64,000 nt of DNA, taken from Clonostachys chloroleuca (Eukaryota; Ascomycota; Sordariomycetes; Hypocreales; Bionectriaceae). The translations under genes and the position numbers were made by a program. Positions 45,682-57,650 of the stretch are shown piece after piece. The stretch's first letter is position 1, and each line of letters starts with the position of its first letter. Location: the NCBI GenBank assembly GCA_037952775.1, contig JBANAY010000003.1, positions 30,318,001-30,382,000 of the forward strand, written 5' to 3'. The notes under the pieces were generated by a model, which was not told the origin of the DNA, made no database searches, and saw only the letters and a program-made list of their open reading frames with translations.

Positions 45682-46442
45682 CTGAGTTTGACTTAATGGA
45701 CAGCAACTCTCATTTTGGTCTTCTATACCCAAATTCATAGGGTTGACCCCAACTTACATCAATAGCCTTGGAGGAGAGAGAGTCTGTTGAGCTTGTATCA
45801 TCATCGTACTGTTTGGAAATTGTGGTTCGAGGACCCAACTGTATATTATGAGTTTCAGTTTTCTTATGCTTTTTGGGTGATGCGAGTAAGGAAGCTATTG
45901 TTTTGCTTTGTATACCAGAGGAAGGATGGCTAGGAAAGTATGATAAGGTGGCTGGTAAAGGAAATTAGTTATTAAATCTTTACAATCTTTCTAACCTTTA
46001 CAATCTTTATAATCTTTACATCTTTCCTTCTTCCAACGGGATATAGAACTTAGTACAGCTGTAATAGTATTATAGAATAGATATAATTGCTGATGTGGCC
46101 CTGGTATAAGGTAGAGATTCCGTTACAGCGATATATTAGTTATTAAGGCCTGTAAAGCTGACTGCTAAACTAAAGAAAATCTATAAGTAACCGCGAAGAT
46201 TAATATAATAAGGAAAATAAGGCTGTATAGTTTGAATGAAGTTGGAAGTGGATATGAGAATAAACTGACTGAAAGGGCTGGAGAATTACTGATAATAGTA
46301 GAGGGTGTAATAGGTAATGATATAATGCTTAATTGAAGCGGGGTAGTCTGCATCAACGGACTTATAATTATTATAAGTAGGAACGACTAATGAGACGAGC
46401 GCCTTGATGAGCTTAGTCACAAAGCGGTTGTGTCACACATTA
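45682..46442. other. Intergenic, AT-rich
   Basis: No gene supported. It contains an imprecise TTTACAATC repeat (about 45,978-46,025) and is AT-rich from 46,040 to 46,360. A 63-codon minus frame (46,165-46,356) is composed of hydrophobic low-complexity residues and is not convincing. Confidence 0.45.
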
Positions 46443-46603
46443 TGTGAACCCTTCTAATGAAGGAATTCCGGAGGCACGAAAAACCATGCTCTATTACAAA
46501 TGAAAGGGAGTTATTCTCCCTATTTCAATAAAGCTCGGTTTCTTTAACCGAGATTGCTAGTCCATTGTAGATAGCGTATTATATCTAAACTCGGCTTTGA
46601 ACA
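46443..46603 (+). repeat. Dispersed ~165-bp repeat, copy 2
   Basis: It starts TGTGAACCCTTC and ends CTTTGAACA, matching 37,470-37,634. Flanking 5-mers (CATTA and ATGCG) do not form a duplication. The ends and the AATAAA motif suggest a very small LTR or a fragment of one. Confidence 0.8.
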
Positions 46604-47142
46604 ATGCGACGCCCACAGGCTAACTAAATTCCGAGAACTTAGTCAGCCGGCTGTCCACGTGACTCCATGTTTTGCCACAGGTTGCGATCGGCTATTATGA
46701 CCGTGCGATAACGATAAGAGTACAACTCTGCTATTACCAGGTTCTAGCTGGGTCTGAAGTCAGCAAGAATCTAGAGACAACCAGCATATATAAATAGCCG
46801 TAAGAAAAGCCAAAGGTCCTATATATGCGGTGCACCACGATCAGCCTTAGCAACTAGGTGGAGGGAAGGGGAAAATTCCGGCAGCTTCATTCAGCCAGCT
46901 AGCGGTGTAGAGCATGCATGCATCGCGGCTTTGACCTCTTCGGCATAACACACAATAATCCAGACATCCTCTCATGCAGTAGCTATTAATCAAGATATAG
47001 TGATTAGTTTACTTTCTAAGCTTATTTCCTACGCTAATATGAGCAGTTGCCACCCTTAGCTATGCGCCGCCGTCTCGCCTTCTTTTGCCGCCTTTGTTGT
47101 ACTTGCTCTGATGATCGCAGGGTAACACCCTGGATGATATGA
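46604..47142. other. Intergenic, no supported gene
   Basis: GC-balanced sequence between the repeat and the transposase fragment; it may include diverged downstream parts of the Tc1-like element, but no frame is readable. Confidence 0.4.
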
Positions 47143-47466
47143 TTAACAGCCTTTAATTATTAGTTGGTACTGGTAGAAGTGCTGCAGGTCCGGCCTCTGC
47201 TCGGCGCATGGTTTTCCACGTGCTAGGAGCGCCCGGGTGACCGTCGTGCAGGATACTTCCTCATCGAAATGCTCCCTAATAAAGGACATCATCTCGCGTC
47301 GCACAGCGCCAGCTTCTTTGGCCAAGTTATTGCAGATCATGTCCAACATTACTGGGATGATCATGGGTTCGGGACCGGTACGATTCGGTGGCTTAGTCGT
47401 CCTTCTAAACCGCATGTAGGTCGATCGGGTTCTATGGGAAGCACGCTCAGTGCAAAGACATGGCAT
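47143..47466 (-). pseudogene. Tc1/mariner-type transposase N-terminal fragment
   Basis: The minus frame contains a helix-turn-helix-like region of the IS630-Tc1 superfamily: IIPVMLDMICNNLAKEAG, then EMMSFIREHFDEEVSCTTVTRALLARG, corresponding to the usual PVMLDALC..L and EM..FL.DEF.V.VS.STISRAL. After a short deletion it resumes with RPDLQHFYQYQL. The DDE catalytic domain is absent: the frame stops at 47,143 and nothing similar follows. No terminal inverted repeats were found. It is a dead fragment. Confidence 0.65.
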
Positions 47467-47891
47467 TAATATTATTTTGATTCGAATATCCTCGATCTAG
47501 TATGGGAGGGAGCTGTTCATGCTGGGCTTTAGTGAGTCGAGGAGCTGCAGCAGGGGATGCAGACTTTACAATAGGAACGAAACGAAGGCTTCAATTCTGC
47601 ATTGTTCTCTAGGAGCACGTACGGCTAGCGGCTTCTTAAGAAAAGAAAACAACATAAGTATAGGATAGATACCGTATACAGAACCTGAAATAACATTTAA
47701 AGTAGCCTTTGCCAAAGAAGAGCAGCTAATTAAGTGACCAATATACTGAGTTTGCGCAATATCAGTATACCAGCAGAACATAGATCCGAGACCCTTCACA
47801 GCCCGCCCTTCAACAACCCCGCATCTCGGCCTATGTTCACGGTCCACCTTTACCCGTTTCCCATTCCTTCGAAGCTCTAGATTACTCCACT
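47467..47891. other. Intergenic, no supported gene
   Basis: The minus frame at 47,566-47,847 has no recognisable domain. The region probably includes the leader of the zinc-finger gene. Confidence 0.4.
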
Positions 47892-48639
47892 ATGGAATGC
47901 CCTGTTTGTAATTGTAAGTTCAGGACGGAAGGGAGCCTTAAGCAACACTATTGAGACAGTTATCCGAAGATGTATTATCTACGATGCAAGTGTCCTTTTA
48001 CGAACCGCGAATCTCTCCGATAGTATATCTCCTCATCGTTAAACTATTACAGATATGAATATTATCCTCATAAACCTGATTTTGTATTATCTATAGCACT
48101 AGAGAAGTATTAAGAAAACTCTTATGAGCTTTGTAAACCTTGCGATAGGTCCTTTAATACTCCAGAAAGCCTCGAACAACATAATATAGCTGTATATAAT
48201 TTCTGTAAGGACTGTGGTAATTTTTTTAATACTGAAAACAATCTCCAAAATATTTACGATCCTATAAACGCTGCGGTTTGTAGGTTATATATTGACTTCT
48301 ATACAGTATCAGAGGATATATGCTGCGAAACTTATTCTATACCCAGGATACTTAAGAAGCTTCAATAAGGAGTTAGCAATAGTATTACACCTTGAGGCTG
48401 GATTATACTTATCTGGTATAACCGCCGATATCGTCGATGATCTCGCCCACCAGTATTATCAGTCTGGCCGCTATATTTCGAATGATGAGGAATACGACTT
48501 CAGCTGTCCTGACTGTGAAACCCTTTTCGTCTGGATGAGTAGGCTTCTGCAGCATGCGGAAAGTAACGCTTGCGAGGTTAGTCTTAGTAAGGACTTACCG
48601 TTGGGCAAGTTCCTGTACTTCCTACAGCTCCGTGTTTAA
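47892..48639 (+). pseudogene. C2H2 zinc-finger protein, RIP-damaged
   Basis: ATG at 47,892 begins MECPVCNCKFRTEGSLKQHY, a C2H2-like unit with CX2C and a spaced His, then TGA. A CKPCDRSFNTPESLEQHN unit (near 48,129-48,190) and a CKDCGNFFNTENNLQN unit (near 48,204-48,260) follow. After a frameshift near 48,280 the frame reads LHLEAGLYLSGITADIVDDL, then CPDCETLFVWMSRLLQHAES and ends GKFLYFLQLRV at 48,639. Fungal proteins with repeated C2H2 units and the LHLE.G motif match this layout. In-frame TGA, TAG and TAA codons at about 47,952, 48,021 and 48,111 are C-to-T or G-to-A type. Role unknown; probably nucleic-acid binding. Confidence 0.75.
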
Positions 48640-49329
48640 TCTTGAAAGGTTTACTGCAAGTATACAGTATAGTTGGAGCTTGGATAGTCTCAGCTATATT
48701 GTGGTCGGTTTAAGACCGGTACTAAGGGTATATATTGAGAACATTTCCATAAGAACTTAGAACCACTACATATAACAGCCCTGAAATACTTAGAGCTAAC
48801 CGAAGCACTTTCTCGTTATTCCTTGTCCCAGTACACCCTAGCATATATTTCCTCGTTTCGTATATCAAACGCGTGATTACGTGAGTCGCCCCCGCGATAG
48901 GAATGTCCTGGGACGTGGAGTTTGGGAGTGAGAATATACTAATGGGACCAATAGCTGGCCCGCGGACCGGGTACAAGTGACCGAAAGCCCCTCCTGAGTC
49001 CCTTACGGTTAGCGTGACAAGATACCTCACTTGGTAAACGCAAACTAGAGTAGTCACGGTTAAGTGCGATCTTTCAGTATCGAAGGTTACAGTGATATGT
49101 AACCACAAGCCAGACACACATCCAGCCCACACGCAAGGACAAGGAATAAAATCCTGAGGAAGATGGTTAGACGGGTAATAGTATATTGTTTCACAGTAAG
49201 TCCTATATTTATTAGTCTGGAGAGCTCAAATATGCCTCTAGAATAGAATTGATCTAATTACTATCTATATTTCTCTGCTAGTATACAACGACCTTAGTAT
49301 AGTTCTGCTGTAATATTAATAAGCTTTTA
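48640..49329. other. Intergenic; transition to RIP-altered DNA
   Basis: GC content falls step-wise near 49,150. A 136-codon minus frame (48,722-49,132) has no recognised domain. From about 49,180 the sequence is the 3' flank of the DUF3435 relic. Confidence 0.45.
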
Positions 49330-51900
49330 CTATTCGACAGTGTCTCGCTTTATACAGCTGTCTCTGTTCTACCTGATTTAATATCCGTAGAGTAATACCG
49401 TACTACTCCTGTATATAACTTCTAAAGTAATCAAGATATATAAACTTAAGGTCTCGGTACTTGGGATATTCGTACTATATCTTCTTACTGCTCTGCTCAG
49501 CTTGCTCGCGCCTAGCTAGATACTGATTATCGAAATAATTATTTATAACGGTCGAATAGTAATATATAAAGGTATACTCTTTACAAGAGAGTTGCTTATT
49601 ACTGATATAATCAGGATACTATACAGTACCTAGGAGAAGGGGGAATAGATCGGGACTAGGTATAACTTCGCTATATACCCCGGGCGACTCAGCTTTAATA
49701 GGAGGTTCAGGGCTAATCCTTAGCTGGATATAATCTTATTTAACTGTCTCTCTCTTATCACAGAGTGCTACTATCAAATTAATAGCCTTAATCCTATACT
49801 GAAGGATTTAATCTTTATTTAGGTTATCAGACTGGTAGTAGAGAATCTCTGCTAGCTGAGCCTGTATTAGTATAATAATATTAATAACCGGCTCTATATA
49901 CTTCTCTTCCTCTTCCCCCTGTACTTATATCTTAATATCCTAAGTAGGCTAGTAATAAAAGTAATACTTATAATATACTTTAATAACTTCCTTTTAATAC
50001 TATATATACTTTAAGCAGATTTTATTTATAAACTTATAGATCTTCTTCTTATCCTGATAGCCCTTAATCTAGTAGTTCCCCTATCTAAGTATATTATATT
50101 ACTATTCAAGCTTTTAGATATTTAGATCTAGTACTAAGCCTGTTTATACTTCCTTAGGTACTATATCGGAAGTTGCTTAAGAGTTATATATAAGGCTAAT
50201 ATATATAAACAGCTAGAATAGCTAAGTTTCCTTCTCTTTCTTAAGGAAAGTATTCTGGATATTAAAGTTAGTAATTTTATTAAGATAAGTATAGTAGAAT
50301 ATTATAAATTAAGGATTATAGTATATTATTTAGTTATAGATAGTATCTAGTATATTTTCTAGAATAATAAGTCTAATTAGTACTATCTCTAAGCTCTAGC
50401 TACTTATCCTAGGTAGGTAATAAATATAATATATATTATTAGCTATATTAATAGTATCCCTCTGAGTAAACCTGGGTATTTACCTTCTCTTATACTCTGA
50501 ATTAAAACTCTATTAGCTAATATTATCTCTAAGTTTTAAATATAATATAGTATTAGTATAAGAGAGTATAGTACTATAGTACTAATAGAATATAGGAGTT
50601 TTCAGCTTAGAAGCCTTCTATTAGAGTAGAGTATATTCTTTAAACTATAGTAGCTTTAATCTAAAGATACTCTTTATATCTATTAAGCTTACTATATTAA
50701 AGGTATTATTATATAGAGTAAGGGTAATAATAGTAGAAATAGTATAGAAGAGAATCTTTCTAATAGAGATAAAGTAGAAGATTATCCTGATAAAGCTATT
50801 AGTATATATAAGGCTTAACTATTTAGGTTAAAGGACAGAAGGATATATAGCTTAGATTTCTTATTAGTCTCTTTATAATAAATAAATTTAATAGCTATAG
50901 TAGGTATATACTATCTGGTAATTAGATACTATATAATTAGTATCTAAATATCTTTATAGTAGAGAGCTTTTAGATATCTATACTCTATAGTCTTCTAGAA
51001 GAGAAAACTCTTAAGTTTAAAGTCTTTATCTAGGAGAGAGTTATTATCTTTATTAATATTATTAGTATCAGAAGGGAGTAACTAAATAAATTAGTTTCTA
51101 AAAAGCTTTTCTATAGATCTATCTTTAGATTTCTTTTACTTACTATCTATAAGCTCAGTAGATTATACCCTGGTATAATATAGTAGCTAATAATAGCTAG
51201 CTAAGTAGATATAGTACTGCTTATATAGGAAAATACTTATATTATATATAATATTAAATATTAAAATAATATATAGATTATCTATATTAAGAACTAGCTT
51301 ATTATTAATATTAGATACTTAGTAGTAGAAATAAGGAGCTAAGATATAGTAATAGTACTAGCTATCTATTAGTAGAGCTTATATAGTATTTAGAATAGTA
51401 GCTAGCTATACTTATATAATTAGAAGGAGTCTATTTATTTTATATACTTCCTTAGTATTATTCTAGTCTATATACTAGCTAGTAACTATAGTATATAGCT
51501 ACTAGAACTAATAAATATACTCCTTACTAGTATTTTATAATATAATTTTAGATCTTTTATAGATATATAGGAAGAAGTCTTATATTATTTTAAGCTTAAG
51601 ATTCTAAATAGTTATCTTTTAGTATCTAATTTTTATATTAGTATAGTAACTATATTAGTTATATTAGAAAATCAGAAGTAGATAAGATAGATCTAATAGA
51701 GTATTTCTATATACTATAACTACTTATTAAAGATCCTACTTATATTAATTTCAGTTTTAGTAGAGTATTTAGGTTTAATAAAATATACTTTACTTAATTA
51801 TATATAATAAATAGTATACTATTTAACTAAGAGTATAGGTTTATTATTTATAGCTTACTTCTCTACCTTACAGGTAGTAAAACCTTAAAGAAAGCTTGTA
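49330..51900 (-). pseudogene. DUF3435 protein (tyrosine-recombinase-like), RIP-degraded
   Basis: Minus-strand translation through TAA/TAG codons gives the DUF3435 layout from 51,900 down. First comes an N-terminal helical region (VYFIKPKYSTKTEINISRIF near 51,730-51,790). Next is a YTRV..AEL.D.EQ.KSKD-like core segment near 51,110-51,190, and LLDKDFKLKSFLF followed by IEYRYLKAL near 50,970-51,050. The C-terminal recombinase-like part, with the RRGTAN-like motif altered to QRDTINIAN, lies near 50,440-50,480. At the end come IKAINLIVALCDKRET (near 49,750-49,800) and a degraded C2H2 finger (near 49,400-49,480). DUF3435 includes the captain recombinases of Starship elements and many relics. No intact frame longer than 60 codons is present. 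The ends are approximate. Confidence 0.75.
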
Positions 51901-52451
51901 TAATTATACAGGCTATTTATAGCTACTATTAAGGGTATAGTAGTTAAGTTTACTACTATTTAGTTAAAGCAGTAGATAGCTAAAAAATAAAGATAGCTAT
52001 ACATAGGAGGAAGGGAAGAAGGGAGAGATATAGGGTATTATTAGTATATATAGAGCTAAAGCAGCCTGCTGCTATTAATATTTATAGGGAGGGACAGGCC
52101 TATTAAAGAGTTAGAGAGATAAGAAATAGAATATAAGTTTAATACCTATTTTAGATATCTATTTTAGTTAGGGGGAGTAAATAGATAAATAATACTAGTA
52201 CCCCTAGGATATACTTTATATATACTATTTATTAAAGCAGGGGTTTACTAGGTACTAATAATAAGTATAGAGTATCTTTCTCTTAATCTAAACCTTAGTT
52301 ATTCTTATACTATAGATACTAGCTAAAATAGTAGTAAAAACTACTAGATTTAGTAGTACTAGTAGTACTTTCTCTGTTTAATAAGTAATAATAATAGTAA
52401 TAATAATAATAATAATTATACTAAGGAGATATAGTTTTTATAAAACTAAGT
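51901..52451. other. AT-rich gap with a family A gag-like end
   Basis: A purine-rich stretch (52,000-52,060) and unassigned sequence. The last 70 bp (52,385-52,451, with ACTAAGGAGATATAG) resemble the 5' gag region of A2 (8,590-8,665), so A4 may have inserted into another plus-strand family A copy of which only this fragment is visible. Confidence 0.45.
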
Positions 52452-52827
52452 TATAATAGTTAGATTAACTTATACTAAACAGGGTCTAGGGTAGGTTAGG
52501 GTTAAACTAATTAGAGTATTATTCTGAGTAGTATAATCAGGTTATTATATAGCTATATAATATAAATTACTATTAATATATAAGTATTATAAAGCTAATA
52601 ATAATAGAAATATATAGATAATATTATTAATAACTATCTAAAAGAGTATTTAAACTATAGAAATAAATATATATATATACTAATATATTTACTAAAGCTT
52701 TATTTCTACTTTACTTAGACTTTATTTATTTAAAGTAAAATTACTCTTATTAGTTATTAAGATAGATTAGTACTATCTACCTTATATATAACTTCCTATA
52801 GTCTAAAAATAGTTTTTATTTATAATA
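52452..52827 (-). repeat. 3' LTR of A4
   Basis: 376 bp aligned with the other family A LTRs. The start TATAATAGTTAG matches TGTGACGGTTGG after G-to-A and C-to-T changes, and the end TTTATAATA matches TTCGTAACA. Confidence 0.88.
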
Positions 52828-52879
52828 TAATACTCCCTCCCTATTAGTTTTATTCCTAAAGCTATCTTATTATATTATA

Positions 52880-53640
52880 CTATTATTATATATACTTAAT
52901 TCTATATTTATTTTATATAGTAATTATTTACTAATAAAATATCTAGCTATATATTAAAATAAAAGAAATTTAAATTAGTATATAATTATATCTAAAAGTT
53001 AGAATATATTATTATATATAGTTTTAAGATTTTTCTATATTTCTATTATATTAAAAAAGATACTTTATATATTATTATTCTAAATATTAGTTATTATATA
53101 ATTTATTATTATTTAGATTATTTATATACTTATTTATAGTTTCCAATATTATTAAGTAAATATATTTATAGTTAATACTTATTATAACTACTAACTAGTA
53201 TAGTTAAAAAAATTAATAAGAATTTCTTTTATTTTAAAAATAAAGAGTTTTAAACTAAAATAGTATTAGCTAAGATTTTTATATAAATTTCTTATTTATA
53301 GAAGATATAGAAGTAGCTTTATAAGAAGGGTATAAAGATACTAAAGAAGGGTCTAGATAATATAAAAGTATTAGAAGAGGAGAAATAGAAAGAGATAGAA
53401 GAGAAGAATAATTAAGAGGAACTAAAGTATATTTAAACTTAGAAAAATAAACTAGTATTTTAAATCTAAAGTACTTATATTATAAAGATAATTAATTTTT
53501 CTAGTTTTTTCTTTAATTTTTCTATAGAGAATCTCTTTAGTAATATTACTTAAAATAGTATTACTAATTCTTCTTTTTCTAGTAAAACTAATAGATAAAC
53601 TATTAATAGTTTTTTAAATATTTAGTAAATTTCTATATAT
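52880..53640 (+). pseudogene. Antisense coiled-coil ORF relic of A4
   Basis: On the plus strand, opposite to pol and next to the polypurine tract, a frame reads a Lys/Glu-rich helix: KKGIKILKKGLDNIKVLEEE near 53,320-53,390 and KNKEF..KIVLAKIF near 53,240-53,280. It is collinear in position with the antisense frames of A2 and A3, though it diverges in sequence from them, and fits the fungal Cys-cluster plus coiled-coil protein type. Stops are TAA or TAG. Confidence 0.45.
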
Positions 53641-56600
53641 TATTTTTTTATTATATTTTTTCTATTTTATTAAATAAAATATTTATTTATTTTTAATTTT
53701 CTTTTTTAGTATTTTTTCTAATTTATATTCTTTTTTATAAATCTTAATTAGATAGTTTTAATCTAAAGTATTTTCTAATACTTTTTTAAATAGTAAGATA
53801 TAAAAAACTAGATAGATATATATTATATCTAGTAATAATAGTTTATAGTTAATATTTAAAATTTTTTTTAGAATTTTAAATAATTCTAATTTTTTATAAT
53901 TTAATTTATTACTTAGTTATATTATTATAATATTTTTATAGAGTAAATAGATTTTATCTTTCTCTTTTAAAATTAATTTCTTTAATTTTATTTTAGTATA
54001 ATATTTTTTTATTCTTTTTTAAATAAATTCTAATTCTATTTTTATTTCTATATATAATAAATATAATATTTCTTTTATAAATATAGTAGTAGGTATATCT
54101 AGTCTATTAAATATTTATTAATTTTAGAATTCTAATTTATAATTATAATTTATATATATAGATATAAATTAGATAAATTCTTATATTAAATTCTTATATA
54201 TAATCTATACTATAGATAATAGCTATATCTAATTATTTTATTTATAATTAATATATATTTATAAATATTATTCTAATATTTAGTTTAAATATTCTATTTA
54301 TCTATTACTTTAAGAATAATAAACTATTAAAAGCTTATATTTAGTACTTATTTATATTATAAGTAATTACTAAAACTTAGAAATAAATATTATTTTTCTA
54401 TCTAAAATTATTTCTTTAGATAATCTATAATAACTAACTATATATTATAGGAATTAATATATAAAGTCTTCTATAGAGCTTACTTTCTTATATAGAATAA
54501 AATATCTATACTTTATAAGTCTATTAATAATAATTAAGATACTATTATATTATACTTCTATTATAAGTTCTTTTAATAATAGTAATTTAATAATATAGTT
54601 AAAGAATATTAATTACTATAATTATTCTAATTCTTATATTAGTTTAAGTTCTCTATAAGGTTTATATCTTATAGATTTAATTTATATATAAATATTATAT
54701 TTTAAAACTATAGTTTATATATCTTTTTATAGATTAGAATAATTATAATATTATCTTATTTTATTAAATATTTTTTTAATTCTTTAATATTCTAAGAGTA
54801 AATATTTATAGATTTCTTTAATAAGTATTATTCTTATATCTTACTATAATATCTTTATATCTAATATAATATCTATCTGAACTTTAGTATATATTATTTC
54901 TTTTAGTATAATACCTAATATTTATTATACTAGATATCTCTTATTATAGATAGTAATTAAGTTCTATACTATATACTTTCTTTAAATAGAATACTATAGG
55001 ATATAATCTTCCTTTATTATCTCTTTAGCTAATTTATATACTAATTATAAAGTCTAAAATATTAGTTTTAAATTCTACTTTCTTAATTAGATTAAATATC
55101 TATAGTATAGATTTATTAGTTATATAGTTTTTAATATTATTAAATATATTTTAATATTTTAAGTTCTATTAAAATTCTTTTTCTTTTTTTATAAAATTAT
55201 ATAGTAGTATAGTAATTCTTCTATAATTTTTAATAAATTATTAATAGTAATTAGTAAATCTAAGGAAAGCTTATACTTTCTTAATATTTATTAGTTCTTT
55301 CTATTTAGAAACTATAGTAATTTTACTTTTCTCTATTTATATTTTATTAGATTAAATAGTATATTCTAGAAAGTTAATTTTCTTAATATAAAATTAGCTT
55401 TTTTCAAGTTCTATTAAAAGATTTATATTTTCTAATTTCTTTAAAACCTTATATATATATTCCTTATATATTTTATAATTATCTAAGAAGATTAAAATAT
55501 TATTTAAATAGATAATTATAAAGATATTAAGATATTCTTAAAGTATTTAATTATTTATTTATTAGAATATTATAAATATATTTATTAATCTAAAGAATAT
55601 AATAAAATACTTATATAAACTAAACTTTATTTTAAATATTATTTTCTATATATTTTCTTCTTTTATTTATATTAGATTATAAACTCTTTTTAGATTTTAT
55701 ATAGTAAATTATTATTTACTCTATAATTAGTCTCTAAACTCTATAATTAATAATAAGGATATTTAGTTTTTATATATAATTTTATTTAGCTAATAGTAGT
55801 TAATAACTAAATAGAGTTTATTATTTTTCTTAAATATAAATATTATAGAATACTTTATAGATAAAATTAATAATTATATATAGCTTTTTACTAATATATT
55901 ATTAATATATTTATAGAGTATTTATAACTAAGGTTCTATAAAATTATAGAGTTTATAGAAAGCTAGTTCTTCTTCTTTAATAATAGAGATTTTATAATCC
56001 TATTAGCTATATTATAGTAATCTAGTTTCTAAGGTTTCTTTAAATAGTTTATTATATTTATAATATTCTTTTAAAATATAGTCTAGTTTTCTCTTTTTAA
56101 AGTATTCTTTTTTATCTTTTTATTATTATTCTTTTCTAGCTTATTTATACTATAGATTAAACTTAATATTATAATTATATTTTTATTAATTTATTATATA
56201 TATCTAGTTAATAAAATCTATTTCTAGAGGTTATTCTAATTTTTATATCTAATCTAAGATTTATTTTATCTATTATAATTCTTAGTAAGATATATTCTTT
56301 AGTATATTAGATTATAATACTATTAAAACTATAATTACTATATCTATTTATTATTATAAGTTATTATTTTAGTTATTTATAGTAGTACTTTTAATTATTA
56401 AGAAATTATTATATTCTTCTAATATCTAATAAAATTTTAATTTCTATTAATCCTAATATAAATTTATAAAAATATTCTTCTACTCTATATAGCTAGTAAA
56501 CTAATCTATTAGTAGATTTATATCTTATAACTATACTAGTTCTAATATAATATTATAGGATTTTAATAGTACTAAATTATATATAATATTAAATTCTTTT

Positions 56601-57650
56601 CCTTAGATCTTAATTATAAGATAATTAGTCTTAGAGTTAATAATTTTATTATTATATTTAAATTATATTCTATTTAGACTTAATATATTATATAGTTCTT
56701 CTTTCTTTTTCTATAGTAAGTAGAGTTAATTAATTACTATTAGTAAAATATAATTAATCTATACTCTATAGTCTATTTAAGTTATAAGCTAGTTTCTCTT
56801 AATCTTAATATCTATAAGAATATTAAGTAAACTTTCTATTTTAATTACTTCTAGAGTTCTCTAGCTTCTATTATATAATAGCTTTATTATAGATAGTTTA
56901 TATTATTTTTTACCTAATTAATTTATTCTTCTATATTTTTATTAATCTTTTCTTTATTAGATCTATTTTCTATTAAGGTATAAGCCTTCTTTTATTCTTT
57001 AATCTTAGCTCTTATTTCTTTATTAGTCTTGATTATTATTCTGCTTTTAGCTATTTCTATCTATTAGATAGCTAGTTTATAAGATCTATATAGTTCTTCC
57101 TTATTCCTTTAGACTTACTTAAGATATTTCTTTATATAGTTATTATTATTATCTACTTCTTATATAATATTTAATACCTTCTTTTTATTATCTAGATAGA
57201 TTATATAGTTCTAATTATAGTATCTTTTAATATAGTTACTATATTTATAGATAGCTTAGTCTTTAAGTTCTTTTTATTTATACTAGAGTTTAATTTTAAA
57301 TTCCTAGTAGATTCTATATTCAGATTCTTAATAATATTTAGTTAAAAGTCTCTTAATATTATACTCTATAGGGTATTCTTCTAAGTTTTCCTCTAGAACA
57401 ATATATTATCTAACTAATAGTTATTTAATCTTAAAGTATTAAGTTTATAGTACTATATATTTTAATAGTATTTTACTAGCTATATATAGAAAGATATTAA
57501 AATTAATCTTTTTTACTAGTATAATAAATATTTATAGTTATAGTAGATAATCTGTTAGATCTTATATATTAAATAGGTAGAAATTATATTATTATATTTA
57601 TTTAAGTTATACTGTTCTAGTACTTCTAGTAGAAATAATTATATAATTTA

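Larger units (their letters stand above)
52452..57650 (-). mobile_element. Gypsy chromovirus A4, truncated and internally deleted
   Basis: A minus-strand family A element: 3' LTR (52,452-52,827), polypurine tract (52,828-52,843), antisense coiled-coil frame (about 52,880-53,640), chromodomain/integrase (about 53,640-54,900), RNase H and RT (about 54,950-56,900) and part of gag (to about 57,650). Compared with A3, about 285 bp are missing at 54,935 (A3 26,782-27,067). Gag similarity runs closest to A1 and stops near 57,650, where unrelated sequence begins; no 5' LTR follows. It is the most AT-rich copy, so the most heavily RIP-altered. Confidence 0.83.

Noticed and set aside
45311..45706. 131-codon minus-strand frame
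   Set aside because: Antisense shadow of the Pro/Lys-rich coding repeat on the plus strand.
47566..47847. 93-codon minus-strand frame as a gene
   Set aside because: No domain, no start context, and mixed hydrophobic composition without a clear pattern.
48722..49132. 136-codon minus-strand frame
   Set aside because: No domain, no signal of coding in composition, and it spans the transition into RIPed DNA; length alone is not convincing in a region of intermediate GC.
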